Part shown: one piece after another, positions 1 to 11,739 of the stretch
Layout of the letters: every line of letters begins with the position of its first letter
Position numbering within the stretch: position 1 is the first letter of the stretch
Position numbers and translations under genes: made by a program
DNA from: Ochromonadaceae sp. CCMP2298
Lineage: Eukaryota; Sar; Synurophyceae; Ochromonadales; Ochromonadaceae
Assembly (NCBI GenBank): GCA_026770595.1
Contig: MU633878.1
Span: forward strand, 1 to 20,695
Length of the DNA stretch: 20,695 nucleotides
Direction of reading: 5' to 3'
Notes under the pieces: generated by a model
Told to the model about the DNA's origin: nothing
What the model saw: the letters and a program-made list of their open reading frames with translations, nothing else
The model's database searches: none

Positions 1-270
1 GGAGGCAGCTGCCTGTGTGTAGGGCGTAGGGCCTGGGTGCGGAGGCGTCACGGGAATGGAGTAGCGACTGTCTAGAACATAGCACGCGCAACCGACTAGC
101 ATATACAACATGTACACACTGTCTCTGTCTGATGTCTGCAGGCCATAATTTAAATATTACAAGTAAAGCGAACAGGCACTGGCAGAAAGCCGGTGTTGGA
201 GTTAACATTGGCAGGGCACGCTAAGCTACGCTACTTGTCGTTATTCACCTCCACCACTCGGGTTTCTGTT
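1..270. other. left-end spacer, no gene seen
   Basis: This stretch lies downstream of the minus-strand membrane protein gene. Forward frame 1 is open from the window edge to a TAG at 73-75, but 24 codons are too few to call the 3' end of an upstream gene. The alternating layout of the window predicts that the neighbour to the left ends here on the plus strand, but the sequence does not prove it. No RNA gene or clear repeat was seen. Confidence 0.4.
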
Positions 271-912
271 TTATTTTTGGTCTTTGAAGATCTTCTTCGC
301 CACCATTTGCAGGTGGAGGAGCATGCAGGCGATGTACACCGCACCCAGCAGAGAGGCCGCAGCAGCCACCGCCGCCACGTAGATGTTCAGCGCGTTATCG
401 GACACGGCGTTGGCCAGCAGGAAGAAGACGATGTAGAGGAGGAACACGGGCAGACTGGACATGATGCCGCGAACCGCCACGGAGCGGGCCACCTTGACGG
501 TGTCTCGGAAGCGCAGGAGTTTGTGTGGCGCCTTGGCCAGCAGCTGCTTCTCGTAGAAGTTCGTGGCCGCCAGCACGGCTGTACCGGTGAGGTTCAGGAT
601 GGCTACGGCCACTGCCGACAGGACGGCCAGAGCTTTGAAGACGCCGGAGCCAGAGTCGCCCAGGGCGGTGATGGAAGAGACCGCCGCGCCCGCCAGCAGC
701 GTGGACACCACCATGATCGTCTCAGAGCTGGACGCCAGGTCGCCCATATGCTCCATCCTGACTCCGCCCTCCAGCGAGTTGGACGGCCGCCAGTCCTCCA
801 CTTCGCTGCTGGGGCCGCTGACCACACTCCCTCTGGCGCCCTCCAGATCCGCCTTCTCTGCGATCCCAGGGATCGCCGAGATACATAACGGGTTCACCCC
901 CGTCTGCGACAT
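271..912 (-). CDS. four-helix membrane protein, family unknown
   Basis: This 213-residue protein is not one I recognise. Residues 1-60 are polar and probably extramembrane. Four hydrophobic segments follow at about 66-83, 92-116, 149-170 and 176-200. A short basic and aromatic connector (around NFYEKQLLAKAPHKLLRF) separates the second and third, and a lysine-rich tail (KKIFKDQK) closes the protein. The tail does not fit the KKxx ER-retrieval pattern. There is no obvious cleaved signal peptide, so the protein is probably an integral membrane protein with both ends on the same side. It shares a 310-bp divergent promoter region with the ISOC2-like gene. The overlapping plus-strand open frames are rich in R, H, Q and S with no domain, so the minus strand is preferred. 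The reading frame is well supported; the function is unknown. Confidence 0.75.
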   Translation of the reverse strand: MSQTGVNPLCISAIPGIAEKADLEGARGSVVSGPSSEVEDWRPSNSLEGGVRMEHMGDLASSSETIMVVSTLLAGAAVSSITALGDSGSGVFKALAVLSAVAVAILNLTGTAVLAATNFYEKQLLAKAPHKLLRFRDTVKVARSVAVRGIMSSLPVFLLYIVFFLLANAVSDNALNIYVAAVAAAASLLGAVYIACMLLHLQMVAKKIFKDQK

Positions 913-1222
913 TCTCCGCCGATGTCCCTAAGCACGTCAGGCGTTTGAAGGACTCTCCCGCGGGACTGTGCCTACAGGCTGGAGAGCAAGAGCCAACTCG
1001 TCAGCCATTCTTCACCGGAAGATCTTCCAAAGATTCACTTTCTATCTTGTCCCATCAAAAAAGACGCCTTTTGCCACCAATTTCTCCATTTAGTATGAAC
1101 ATTTCTCTGCACAACATCTTGCTACCCCAGCACCTTCTCACCATCTGCCACCATTTGCTGCTGACCCTTCAGCGCACTCCTTATCTAACTCGCCTCAACT
1201 CGCACTCTCAGTACGGATCGGG
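913..1222. promoter_or_regulatory. divergent promoter region 1
   Basis: This 310-bp spacer lies between two head-to-head start codons. It is more AT-rich than the flanking genes. It holds a perfect 12-bp palindrome, GGAAGATCTTCC, at 1017-1028 and one copy of TTTTGCC at 1069-1075, nearly midway between the two start codons. The same 7-mer occurs in the three other non-antenna divergent spacers. No convincing TATA box was seen. Confidence 0.5.
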
Positions 1223-2064
1223 ATGTCGGGCTTCCTCACGACGGGTCTGCGGCGACTGGTGCAGTCCAACACCATCCTCTTCATCTGCGACGTGCAGGAG
1301 CGCTTCCGCCCCCTCATCTACAACTCCGAGACGGTGATCAGCAAGTGCGCCTTCCTCAGCACCTCCATGCACACTCTGGACATCCCCTGCATCGTGACGG
1401 AGCAGTACCCCAAGGCCTTCGGGAAGACAGTGCCGGAGATCCTGCTGCACCCGACCACGCAGGTCTTCGAGAAGAAGCAGTTCTCCATGCTCACGGAGGA
1501 GGTGAGAGCGGCGCTGAGCAGCTCTGGCAGGAGGCAGGTGGTGCTGTGCGGCATCGAGGGGCACGTGTGCGTGCTGCAGAGCGCCATGGAGCTGTTGGAC
1601 AGTGGCTACGAGGTGCACGTGGTGGCGGACGCCGTCTCCTCGCAGAGGTGCGCACTGCCTTCGTCTCCGTCCCTGTATCTGTACCTGTACCTATACCTGT
1701 ACCTCTATCTGTACATGTTCATGTACCTGTACCTGTACCTGTCACCCTTCGTCCTTCGCCACACGTCTCCGCCCACTCACACTCACTCACCTCCCCCTCC
1801 TCCCATCCTCCACCCTCCACCCTTCTCCCTCCACCCTTCACCCCACCTCGCAGGCCTTACGACCGAGCAGTGGCTCTGCAGCGCATGCGCGACAGCGCCC
1901 AGCATGTACAGAAAGAGGGTCTGGTCATCACCACGGCGGAGTCTCTGCTGTTCGAGATCATGCGTGGCGCCGACCACCCCAAATTTAGGCAGATCAGCGC
2001 CCTTTGCAAGGAACACAACGAGGACCCTAAGGGCCGCGGCTTCGACCTCCTGGACCATCTGTAG
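1223..2064 (+). CDS. ISOC2-like isochorismatase-family hydrolase (two exons)
   Basis: The coding sequence joins 1223-1647 to 1854-2064 and gives 211 residues, close to the size of animal ISOC2 proteins (about 205). Isochorismatase-family cysteine hydrolases use an Asp-Lys-Cys triad. Here Asp23 lies in CDVQERF, Lys84 or Lys85 in FEKKQFSM, and Cys116 in LCGIEGHVCV. The motif TEQYPKAFG and the post-intron stretch YDRAVALQRMRDS also match the ISOC1/ISOC2 group. The physiological substrate of that group is not settled, so only a general hydrolase role can be given. Without splicing, the reading frame runs into low-complexity sequence and loses the family C-terminus, which is in another frame after the intron. 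No targeting peptide is evident, so it is probably cytosolic. It is head-to-head with the four-helix membrane protein gene. Confidence 0.9.
1648..1853 (+). other. spliceosomal intron with CTGTAC microsatellite
   Basis: This 206-nt intron has donor AG|GTGCGC and acceptor CTCGCAG|GC and splits an Arg codon after its second base. Splicing restores the conserved family sequence. Positions about 1674-1743 are an imperfect hexanucleotide array of CTGTAC and CTGTAT units. A pyrimidine-rich tract fills about 1780-1850 before the acceptor. The array keeps one frame open by chance and makes the unspliced frame look longer. Confidence 0.9.
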
Positions 2065-2773
2065 ACCTGTAGCTCTGTAGATCTGCAGTGGGGCTGCCTC
2101 TAGAGTGCTGCCGTATGCTCCTGTATGCTCTTGATTGCGCAGCAGACACTTTCCACGCAGCAGAACCTGGTGCAGGTGTGGTGCAGAGGAGCAGGGGAAC
2201 AATAGAGCAGAGGAGCAGAGCAGCAGAGGAGCAGAGGAGCGGTCATGACTGTATATACGAGTGAGTGTGCAAGTGTGTGTGAATAAGCAGCAGCCGCGAG
2301 ATAGAAGCAAAACGACCGCTTAGGCCTATTCCCCCTCTCCCTTCTCCCTTCTCCCTTCCACTCCCCCCTCTCCCACCTACCCTCCCCCCTTTCCCCGGGT
2401 GAAAGAAAAGTCCTTGTAACTTTGTGACTGCCAGTGCAGCCCAGTGCTCCCAGTTTCTCTTTAGAATAAGAAAAAAGCTACTGTACTGTAACTATTGCAC
2501 ACTATCGCACCAATGCACTCTACCGGTAGGGTCCCACCCAGTGTCGGGGTCAGTGTCGGTGTGTCGGTGTGTCGGTGTGCGGGGTGGGGGAATCCAATTC
2601 CCATCCGGTCCCCTCCTATAACCTCCTATAAACTCCCCCTAGGTGCCCCTCTGCGCCCCCCAGCCGACCTCCCACTTGTGGTGTGTGGCTCTGGCTATCC
2701 TGTCTATTCTAGATACAAAAATCAAAGTCCGATCCTATCTGTCTCCTATCTCCCCCCCAGAGCGGGGTGCGAC
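2065..2773. other. convergent spacer of simple repeats
   Basis: This spacer separates the 3' ends of two convergent genes. It holds purine-rich GAGCAGAG-type repeats (about 2185-2241), a long C/T-rich tract (about 2329-2397) and an 8-bp tandem repeat GTGTCGGT (about 2553-2579). The open frames across it are short or low in complexity, and I see no gene. Both transcripts probably end here. Confidence 0.6.
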
Positions 2774-6919
<4,146 letters not shown>

Positions 6920-7309
6920 TGCTGGAGTCTGATCGTGCGGACTTCGTCCCTGAGTCTGGGCGCGTACTGACAGGACGCCGGTGGTTCGAATGGAAGCAGG
7001 GACTCCTTCAACAGTGAACCGGGTTCTCGGGTCTCAGTTCTGGAGCTCTCGTTCGATGTGTGGCATGTGGCAGTTGATTGATTGATTGTGAGTGTGTCGC
7101 ATCGCTGCTTTTTGGATGCAGGGCGAGCGATCGCTAAAAATCGCCCAAAACCCCGGCCACTTTTTTTGCCCAACGGCTAGAAGGGGACCTTCCCATACTG
7201 GGAATGGGTCCCCTTCCTAAGAATGCCGACACTGCACGGTAGATTCGACCTCGACTGCTGTGTGTCGAACCACGCGGATGCGCCCTTCGCCTCATTCACC
7301 ATCGGAGTG
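6920..7309. promoter_or_regulatory. divergent promoter region 2 with hairpin
   Basis: This spacer lies between the acidic TPR-like protein and the TMEM185-like protein. It contains a GATT tetranucleotide run at about 7073-7087, a TTTTGCC motif at 7164-7170 within a T-run, and an imperfect hairpin at 7180-7216. The hairpin arms are GAAGGGGACC and GGTCCCCTTC, with an inner TTCCC/GGGAA stem. The upstream ATG at 7223 falls just after it, in frame with the preferred start at 7310. Confidence 0.5.
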
Positions 7310-9109
7310 ATGAGCGAATCAGAGCGGTCGCGGCTGCTGCCGGGCGGCTCTTCTGCCGAAGAGCTGCCTTTCCTGGCGCGACTGTTCTCCCGCCTGGTCT
7401 CTCCCGACACCGAGGACGACTCGGTCAGCTTGGGGGTGAAGAAGGTGGGTCTTGCGCTGACCGTGGTGGTATCGCTGTGGCTGCTCTCCTTCTTGCTGGT
7501 GATGGTGCAGATCATAGAGCACGAGACCATCGGGCCCCGGGACTTCGCTCTGTTCGCGCCCATGTGGGTGGGCTCGCTGCTGGGCCTGGTAACGGTCGTG
7601 ATGGTCTCCGTCAACGTGTGCAAGAGCAGCACCCTGGTCAGTCGAGAGAGGCGCCTCTTCATGCGGGCGCAGGGCACAGAGCGGCAGAGCGAGTTCATCG
7701 ACTACGAGAGCCTGCCCCTGATGCGCCGACTGCTCTGCTGGAACCTGGCCCTCGCCCTCTCCTTCCTGCTCATACTCATCACGCAGGTGCTCTTCAGCCT
7801 GTGGTTCATCAGCGCAGCTATCGGCGTGTGGCACGCATTGGTGCCGGTGCTGCTGCTGGCTAGCCTGTGCCTGCTGTACCTGTGCCTGATGGACGTGCTC
7901 TCAGCCATGTCCTGCGGAGTAGTGGTCCTCGTGCTGCTGCAGCTGGTGAGTAGGGAGAGGGGGAACAGTGGGGGGGAGGAGCATGTTGTAGATATTGCCA
8001 AGGCTTGTGGAGGAAGGGCTGCCTGCTGCCCGTTGCTTGTCCCACGATGCTGTTTCATGTTTACTCCCTGCTGTCCTCCATCGACTACTATCTACTCTAC
8101 CTACTGACCGCTGTCGACTGCTCTGCCATATACTATATGCTACCCGCCTTGTCCCCTGCTACCTGTCGACTATAAGTTTCACATGCCATAAACACACCCC
8201 ATGCCTGCGACCCACTAATCATAACGTATCGAACTTCCTCTGATCCCCTCATTCCTTTTCCCTCATTCCTTATCCCCTGTGCCCCCCTTCCAGTTCCTGT
8301 TCACGCTGAAGTGCAGCCGCCACATGCTGCTCACCTCCTGGACCCTAGCCACCTTGCCGCTCGACGTGGTGCTCCTCTACGCCTACGTGCATCTGGCCGC
8401 TGTGGTGCTGGCCGCGCTGCGGGGGCGCTACGACCTGAAGCCTGCGCAGAAGTGGTGCCTGGCTGCACACGCTGCCGCGCTGCTGCTGGCCACCCTCGCA
8501 GAGGCACTGACCGTCATGCAAGAGCACGCCGGCCTGTCAATATCCTCCACCCCAGCGGTGCTGTGGACGGTCGTGGTGACGCTGCTGGTGCTGTGCCTGC
8601 TGGTGGTGGTGAATGCAGAGGTGCGGGTGCTGGCGGTTAACAGGGGGTTCCTGGACCCGCTCCCGCTGTCCCGCACCAAGGACGGCTGGGCGCCCACCCC
8701 GGGGGGCGGGAAGGTCTACTTCCTGCTGCTGGGCGGCGTGGCACTGTGTCTGCCCAGTCCCGCTACCGCGAGTCACTCTGCTACGAATGCGGACCTCGTG
8801 CCCCCCTCCAGCCACTCCCGAGGCGGCAAAGGGGTCACATTCAGTGATCGAGCAAGGGCTGGGTCGGGGGCACTCGCGCCAATAGGGGCTGTAGGGGCCG
8901 TAGGGGCCGTGACCACTGCTGGGAGCAGAGCAGACGTCCCTCCAATCGACTTCCAGCAGGCGGGCGGGTCTAGCATCAGCAGCGCACCTGGCTCCTCAGC
9001 AGGCAAGGCCAACACATCCTCTGCCCCCGCCACTGCCGCAGACTCCATGTACGGCTCCCTGTCCACCCACGAGTCAGGCATCGAGATGCTGGGGCCCAGC
9101 GCCGTGTAA
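7310..9109 (+). CDS. polytopic membrane protein, TMEM185-like (two exons)
   Basis: The coding sequence joins 7310-7945 to 8294-9109 and gives 483 residues. Around eight hydrophobic segments follow a short polar N-terminus, then a Ser/Ala/Gly-rich tail of roughly 170 residues. The stretch ALFAPMWVGSLLGLV and the paired-helix layout recall the TMEM185 (transmembrane Fragile-X-F) family, but this is a weak match made by eye. The start at 7310 is preferred: it opens MSESERSRLLPGG, where ERSRLL fits an acidic dileucine sorting signal, whereas the 29 extra residues from 7223 look like translated leader. A vacuolar or endosomal location is therefore possible. The tail ends immediately before the antenna-gene inverted repeat. 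Confidence 0.8.
7946..8293 (+). other. spliceosomal intron, phase 0
   Basis: This 348-nt intron has a strong donor (CTG|GTGAGTAGG) and acceptor (CCCCTTCCAG|TTC) and lies between codons. Splicing joins two hydrophobic segments (VVLVLLQL and FLFTLKC) in frame. The unspliced frame stops at 8107 after non-hydrophobic sequence. The second half is AT-richer and pyrimidine-rich. Confidence 0.9.
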
Positions 9110-9570
9110 ACGTGCGTGATATGTGTGCAGAGCGTGTGGGGAGCGTGTGGGGAGTGTATGGAGAGTGTGTTTGCGGGTCGTGCGGACACACAGCAAGTAG
9201 GGGTACAGCAAGTAGGGGTATTGCGCACAAGTACATTCTCTTACTTTCCCCAAGTTTGGTATCGGCATTGGCAACCCTTTTGTTTGTATATGATGTATAT
9301 ATAACCAAACACAGTCAAATTCTGCATTGCATTGCTGTGCCAGTTTGCAAACCCGAAGGCAATAATGCTTTGAAAGAAAATAGTAGAGTGATCGCTGTGC
9401 TGGTTTAAATCATTACAAGCGGGTCAAAGTGGATGGGTTGTAGGGGTTGTATGACCAGTAATAGATCTTAGATGCGGATACGTAGCAGAAATCCTTGTTA
9501 GGTGGTATCGCCGGTTGCCCAGCTTACGTGATGGTTGTGTGGTGATGGAAGAGTGCTGGAGACCAACACT
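9110..9570. other. convergent spacer within left inverted-repeat arm
   Basis: Almost all of this spacer, from about 9123, belongs to the left arm of the antenna-gene inverted repeat. Its reverse complement matches the sequence downstream of FCP-2. It includes a 15-bp tandem duplication of ACAGCAAGTAGGGGT at 9190-9219 that is single-copy in the right arm. No gene was seen. It must hold the 3' ends of both the TMEM185-like gene and FCP-1. Confidence 0.7.
9190..9219 (+). repeat. 15-bp tandem duplication
   Basis: Two adjacent perfect copies of ACAGCAAGTAGGGGT. The matching place in the right arm of the inverted repeat has one copy, so the duplication arose after the arms separated, or one copy was lost from the right arm. 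Confidence 0.9.
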
Positions 9571-10146
9571 TTAGTTGAAGGCAACGGGGGCACCGAGCAG
9601 GGAGTTGATGATGTAGGGGTTGTTGTCCAGCTTCTCGTGGATCATCAGGGCCAGGATGCCCATCTGGGCGGCGCGGCCGTTGTTCAGCTCGACGGCCTTG
9701 CGGCGGTCCACGGTGTAGTCGGGGTACTCGGCCTCGCACTTGGCCTCGATGTCCTCCTTGACCTGGGCGAAGCCAAGCTCGATGGCACCGATGGTCAGGA
9801 AGGTGACGGCAAGGCCGGCGGTGGGGAGGGAGTCGAAGACGGCAAGGCCGGTCTTGACCTCGTTGGGGCCGAGGGGCACGCGAGCACCGGCGGTGGTCAC
9901 GATGTGGCCGAGGATGGCAAGCATGGAGATGCGGCCGTGCTTGTTCTCGACGGTGCGGAGGCGGTCGAAGCGCTCCTGGTCAGCGTCGGCGAGGAGACCC
10001 AGAGGATCCCAGAAGCCGAGGGGGGCCTGGGCGCCGATGGCGGTCTCGAAGCCCATGCGCAGGGCAGAGGTGGTGGCGACCTTGCCCGCGGGGGCGAAGG
10101 CGGAGGCGCCGATGAAGGAAGCGAGGATGGCGATAGTGCGGAACAT
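9571..10146 (-). CDS. fucoxanthin-chlorophyll a/c binding protein, FCP-1 (type A)
   Basis: This 191-residue light-harvesting antenna protein is predicted to sit in the thylakoid membrane and bind chlorophyll a/c and fucoxanthin. Residues 1-17 form a signal peptide ending in ASAFAP, where cleavage before Phe exposes a plastid transit peptide. The first helix carries ENKHGRISM (Glu67, His70, Arg72) and the third ELNNGRAAQMG (Glu143, Asn146, Arg148); these are the chlorophyll-binding and ion-pair residues of the LHC fold. GAQAPLGFWDPLGLL is typical of Lhcf-type antenna proteins. The A-type signatures are MFRT, GASAF and YPDYTVDRRKAVELNN. The loop after helix 1 is about six residues shorter than in its paralogues (VPLGPNEVK). 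It has no intron. It is head-to-head with FCP-2 on opposite arms of an inverted repeat. Confidence 0.96.
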   Translation of the reverse strand: MFRTIAILASFIGASAFAPAGKVATTSALRMGFETAIGAQAPLGFWDPLGLLADADQERFDRLRTVENKHGRISMLAILGHIVTTAGARVPLGPNEVKTGLAVFDSLPTAGLAVTFLTIGAIELGFAQVKEDIEAKCEAEYPDYTVDRRKAVELNNGRAAQMGILALMIHEKLDNNPYIINSLLGAPVAFN

Positions 10147-10286
10147 GATGTTATAAGCTTGTGTTGACGAAGATTATGCGGGAGAGCTGGAATTCCGCTG
10201 TTGGATGCAGCCCTCTATGGTGCACTTTTTGAGGGAAGGATCTCCTCAATTCATATTCCGCTCACAGAGAATGACGCAGTTTACTG

Positions 10287-10293
10287 TTTTATA
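10287..10293 (-). promoter_or_regulatory. candidate TATA box of FCP-1
   Basis: TATAAAA on the minus strand lies about 140 bp upstream of the FCP-1 start codon. It lies at the place in the inverted repeat that aligns with the TATA-like box of FCP-2, which is the main reason to believe it. Confidence 0.5.
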
Positions 10294-10415
10294 CAGATAA
10301 ACGCGCATATATCTGTGACAATCCTCCCCTATTGAGTTTCAATCTTCCTTAAGTTGAACTTTGGATCGCAACACTTGGCTATGTTCGCATGTATTTGCGT
10401 TTTTATCTGCATGAA

Positions 10416-10423
10416 TATATAAA
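10416..10423 (+). promoter_or_regulatory. candidate TATA box of FCP-2
   Basis: TATATAAA lies about 175 bp upstream of the FCP-2 start codon, followed by AACAGT-like sequence that also follows the box on the FCP-1 side. Its place in both arms supports a real core promoter element, but the long distance to the ATG means the leader must be about 140 nt. Confidence 0.5.
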
Positions 10424-10598
10424 CAGTGTCAATCTATGTGGGCAAACACTGATTGAGGGAGGATCCTCCCCCTTGTTCCCCAAAATCCAGGAGGCAACAG
10501 CATCCAAACAGCAATCCAACAGCAACAAGAGGGTCGCAATCCAACAGCGGAAATCCAGGTCTCACACATAATCTTCGTCAACACAAGCTTATAACATC

Positions 10599-11198
10599 AT
10601 GTTCCGCTCCATCGTTCTCATTGCCTCCTTCATCGGCGCCGCCGCCTTCGCCCCCGCGGGCAAGGTCGCCACCTCCTCCGTGCTGCGCATGGGCTTCGAG
10701 AGCGCCATCGGCGCCCAGGCCCCCCTCGGCTTCTGGGATCCTCTGGGTCTCCTCGTCGACGCCGACCAGGAGCGCTTCGACCGCCTCCGCACCGTCGAGA
10801 CCAAGCACGGCCGCATCTCCATGCTCGCCATCCTCGGCCACCTGGTGACCACAGCGGGTGTGCGCCTGCCCGGTGACATCGCCTATGGCGTGCCGTTCGC
10901 CTCCGTCAAGAACGGCCTGGCCGCCCTCGACACTATCCCCGCCGCCGGCATTGCCCAGGTCATCGGCTTCATCGGCCTGATCGAGCTTGGCTTCTCCGCC
11001 CGCAAGGACGACATCGAGGCTGCGCAGCTCAAGGCCTCCGGCTGGGACCAGGCCACCATCGACAAGAAGACCGCCATCGAGCTCAACAACGGCCGCGCCG
11101 CCCAGATGGGCATCCTGGCCCTCATGATCCACGAGAAGCTTGATGGCAACCCCTACATCATCAACTCCCTGCTCGGCGCCCCCGTGGCCTTCAACTAA
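10599..11198 (+). CDS. fucoxanthin-chlorophyll a/c binding protein, FCP-2 (type B)
   Basis: This 199-residue plastid antenna protein has the same architecture as FCP-1: signal peptide with a GAAAFAP cleavage region, helix 1 with ETKHGRISM (Glu67, His70, Arg72), and helix 3 with ELNNGRAAQMG (Glu151, Asn154, Arg156). The B-type signatures are MFRS, GAAAF and AQLKASGWDQATIDKKTAIELNN (the last shared closely with FCP-4). It keeps the full loop (PGDIAYGVPF) that FCP-1 lacks. It ends in PVAFN like FCP-1, whereas FCP-3 and FCP-4 end in VAFNQ, so its ends and flanks match FCP-1 while its middle matches FCP-4. It has no intron, and GC-rich codon use is extreme. Confidence 0.97.
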   Translation: MFRSIVLIASFIGAAAFAPAGKVATSSVLRMGFESAIGAQAPLGFWDPLGLLVDADQERFDRLRTVETKHGRISMLAILGHLVTTAGVRLPGDIAYGVPFASVKNGLAALDTIPAAGIAQVIGFIGLIELGFSARKDDIEAAQLKASGWDQATIDKKTAIELNNGRAAQMGILALMIHEKLDGNPYIINSLLGAPVAFN

Positions 11199-11739
11199 AG
11201 TGTTGGTCTCCAGCACTCTTCCCGTCACCACAAAACAATCACTATAAGCTGGGCAACCGGCACCCCTCACCTAACAAGGATTTCTGCTATGTATCCGCAT
11301 CTAAGATCTAATTACTGATCACCCCACCCCAACCCCCTATTCACTTTGACCCGCTTGTAATGATTTGAACCAGCACAGCGATCACTCTACTGTTTTCTTT
11401 TCAACGTAGTATTGCACAGCAATGCAGTGCGGAATTGACTGTGTTTGGTTATATACATCATCTACAAAAGAATGTACTTGTGCGCAATACCCCTACTTGC
11501 TGTGTGTCCGCACGACCCGCACGTCTCCACACATTCTCCATACACTCCCCACGCCATCCCCCACACTCTGCACACGCAATACAGAAGAAACGTCGAAGAG
11601 GCTTTTCAAAAAATTCTTCGTTTAACAAAGTTAGAGGAATGAAGAAGCAGCAAGATCTTATTCGGTTATGTGGGGAGGACTCTGGAGGCCCAGGTTATGT
11701 ATAGCATTTACGGAAGTGCCCGGAGGTGCGCCCTGCCGC
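11199..11739. other. convergent spacer, right arm end plus unique part
   Basis: Positions 11199-11575 belong to the right inverted-repeat arm and mirror the FCP-1 3' flank. Positions 11576-11739 are unique, A-rich at first (about 11580-11650), and show no gene. FCP-2 and FCP-3 both end toward this spacer. Confidence 0.65.

Larger units (their letters stand above)
9123..10308 (+). repeat. left arm of a ~1.2 kb inverted repeat
   Basis: This arm carries FCP-1 with its leader and 3' flank. It pairs in inverted orientation with 10392-11575. The arm interior includes a perfect 38-bp match (10141-10178 against 10567-10604) covering the start codon and leader. The outer edge is set by GTGTGCAGAG at 9123-9132, matching CTCTGCACAC at 11566-11575. 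Identity is highest in the leader, the N-terminal and C-terminal coding parts and the near 3' flank, and lower elsewhere. The inner edge is approximate. Confidence 0.85.
10147..10598. promoter_or_regulatory. symmetric divergent promoter of FCP-1 and FCP-2
   Basis: This 452-bp spacer is a diverged palindrome. The leaders nearest each gene are identical and inverted (10147-10178 and 10567-10598). Outward from these, the motif CCAACAGCGGAA and a TTGAGG...GGATCC block are shared. TATA-like boxes sit at corresponding places in the two arms: 10287-10293 for FCP-1 and 10416-10423 for FCP-2. The shared leader contains TGACG (read toward FCP-1), a half-site type recognised by bZIP factors including aureochromes; a light-response role is inference. 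The central 80 bp or so are unique. Confidence 0.7.
10392..11575 (-). repeat. right arm of a ~1.2 kb inverted repeat
   Basis: This is the inverted partner of 9123-10308. It carries FCP-2 with its leader, candidate TATA box and about 375 bp of 3' flank. The 3' flanks align over their length with small gaps; for example, GTGTTGGTCTCCAGCACTCT just after the stop codon is present in both. The unit is flanked by unrelated sequence on the outside. Confidence 0.85.

Noticed and set aside
3-14. AGGCAGCTGCCT palindrome at the window edge
   Set aside because: A short palindrome in GC-rich DNA with no partner feature; it is not distinguishable from chance.
6980-6992. GGTTCGAAT resembling a tRNA B box
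   Set aside because: No A box, no anticodon arm and no acceptor pairing were found upstream.
7223-7309. Upstream ATG of the TMEM185-like gene
   Set aside because: It adds 29 residues without family or targeting character, directly follows a hairpin, and would bury a likely N-terminal sorting signal. It was kept only as an alternative start.
9123-11575. The FCP inverted repeat as a transposon with terminal inverted repeats
   Set aside because: The arms are made of antenna genes and their flanks, no transposase is present, and I saw no target-site duplication at the outer edges. Duplication of host genes explains it better.
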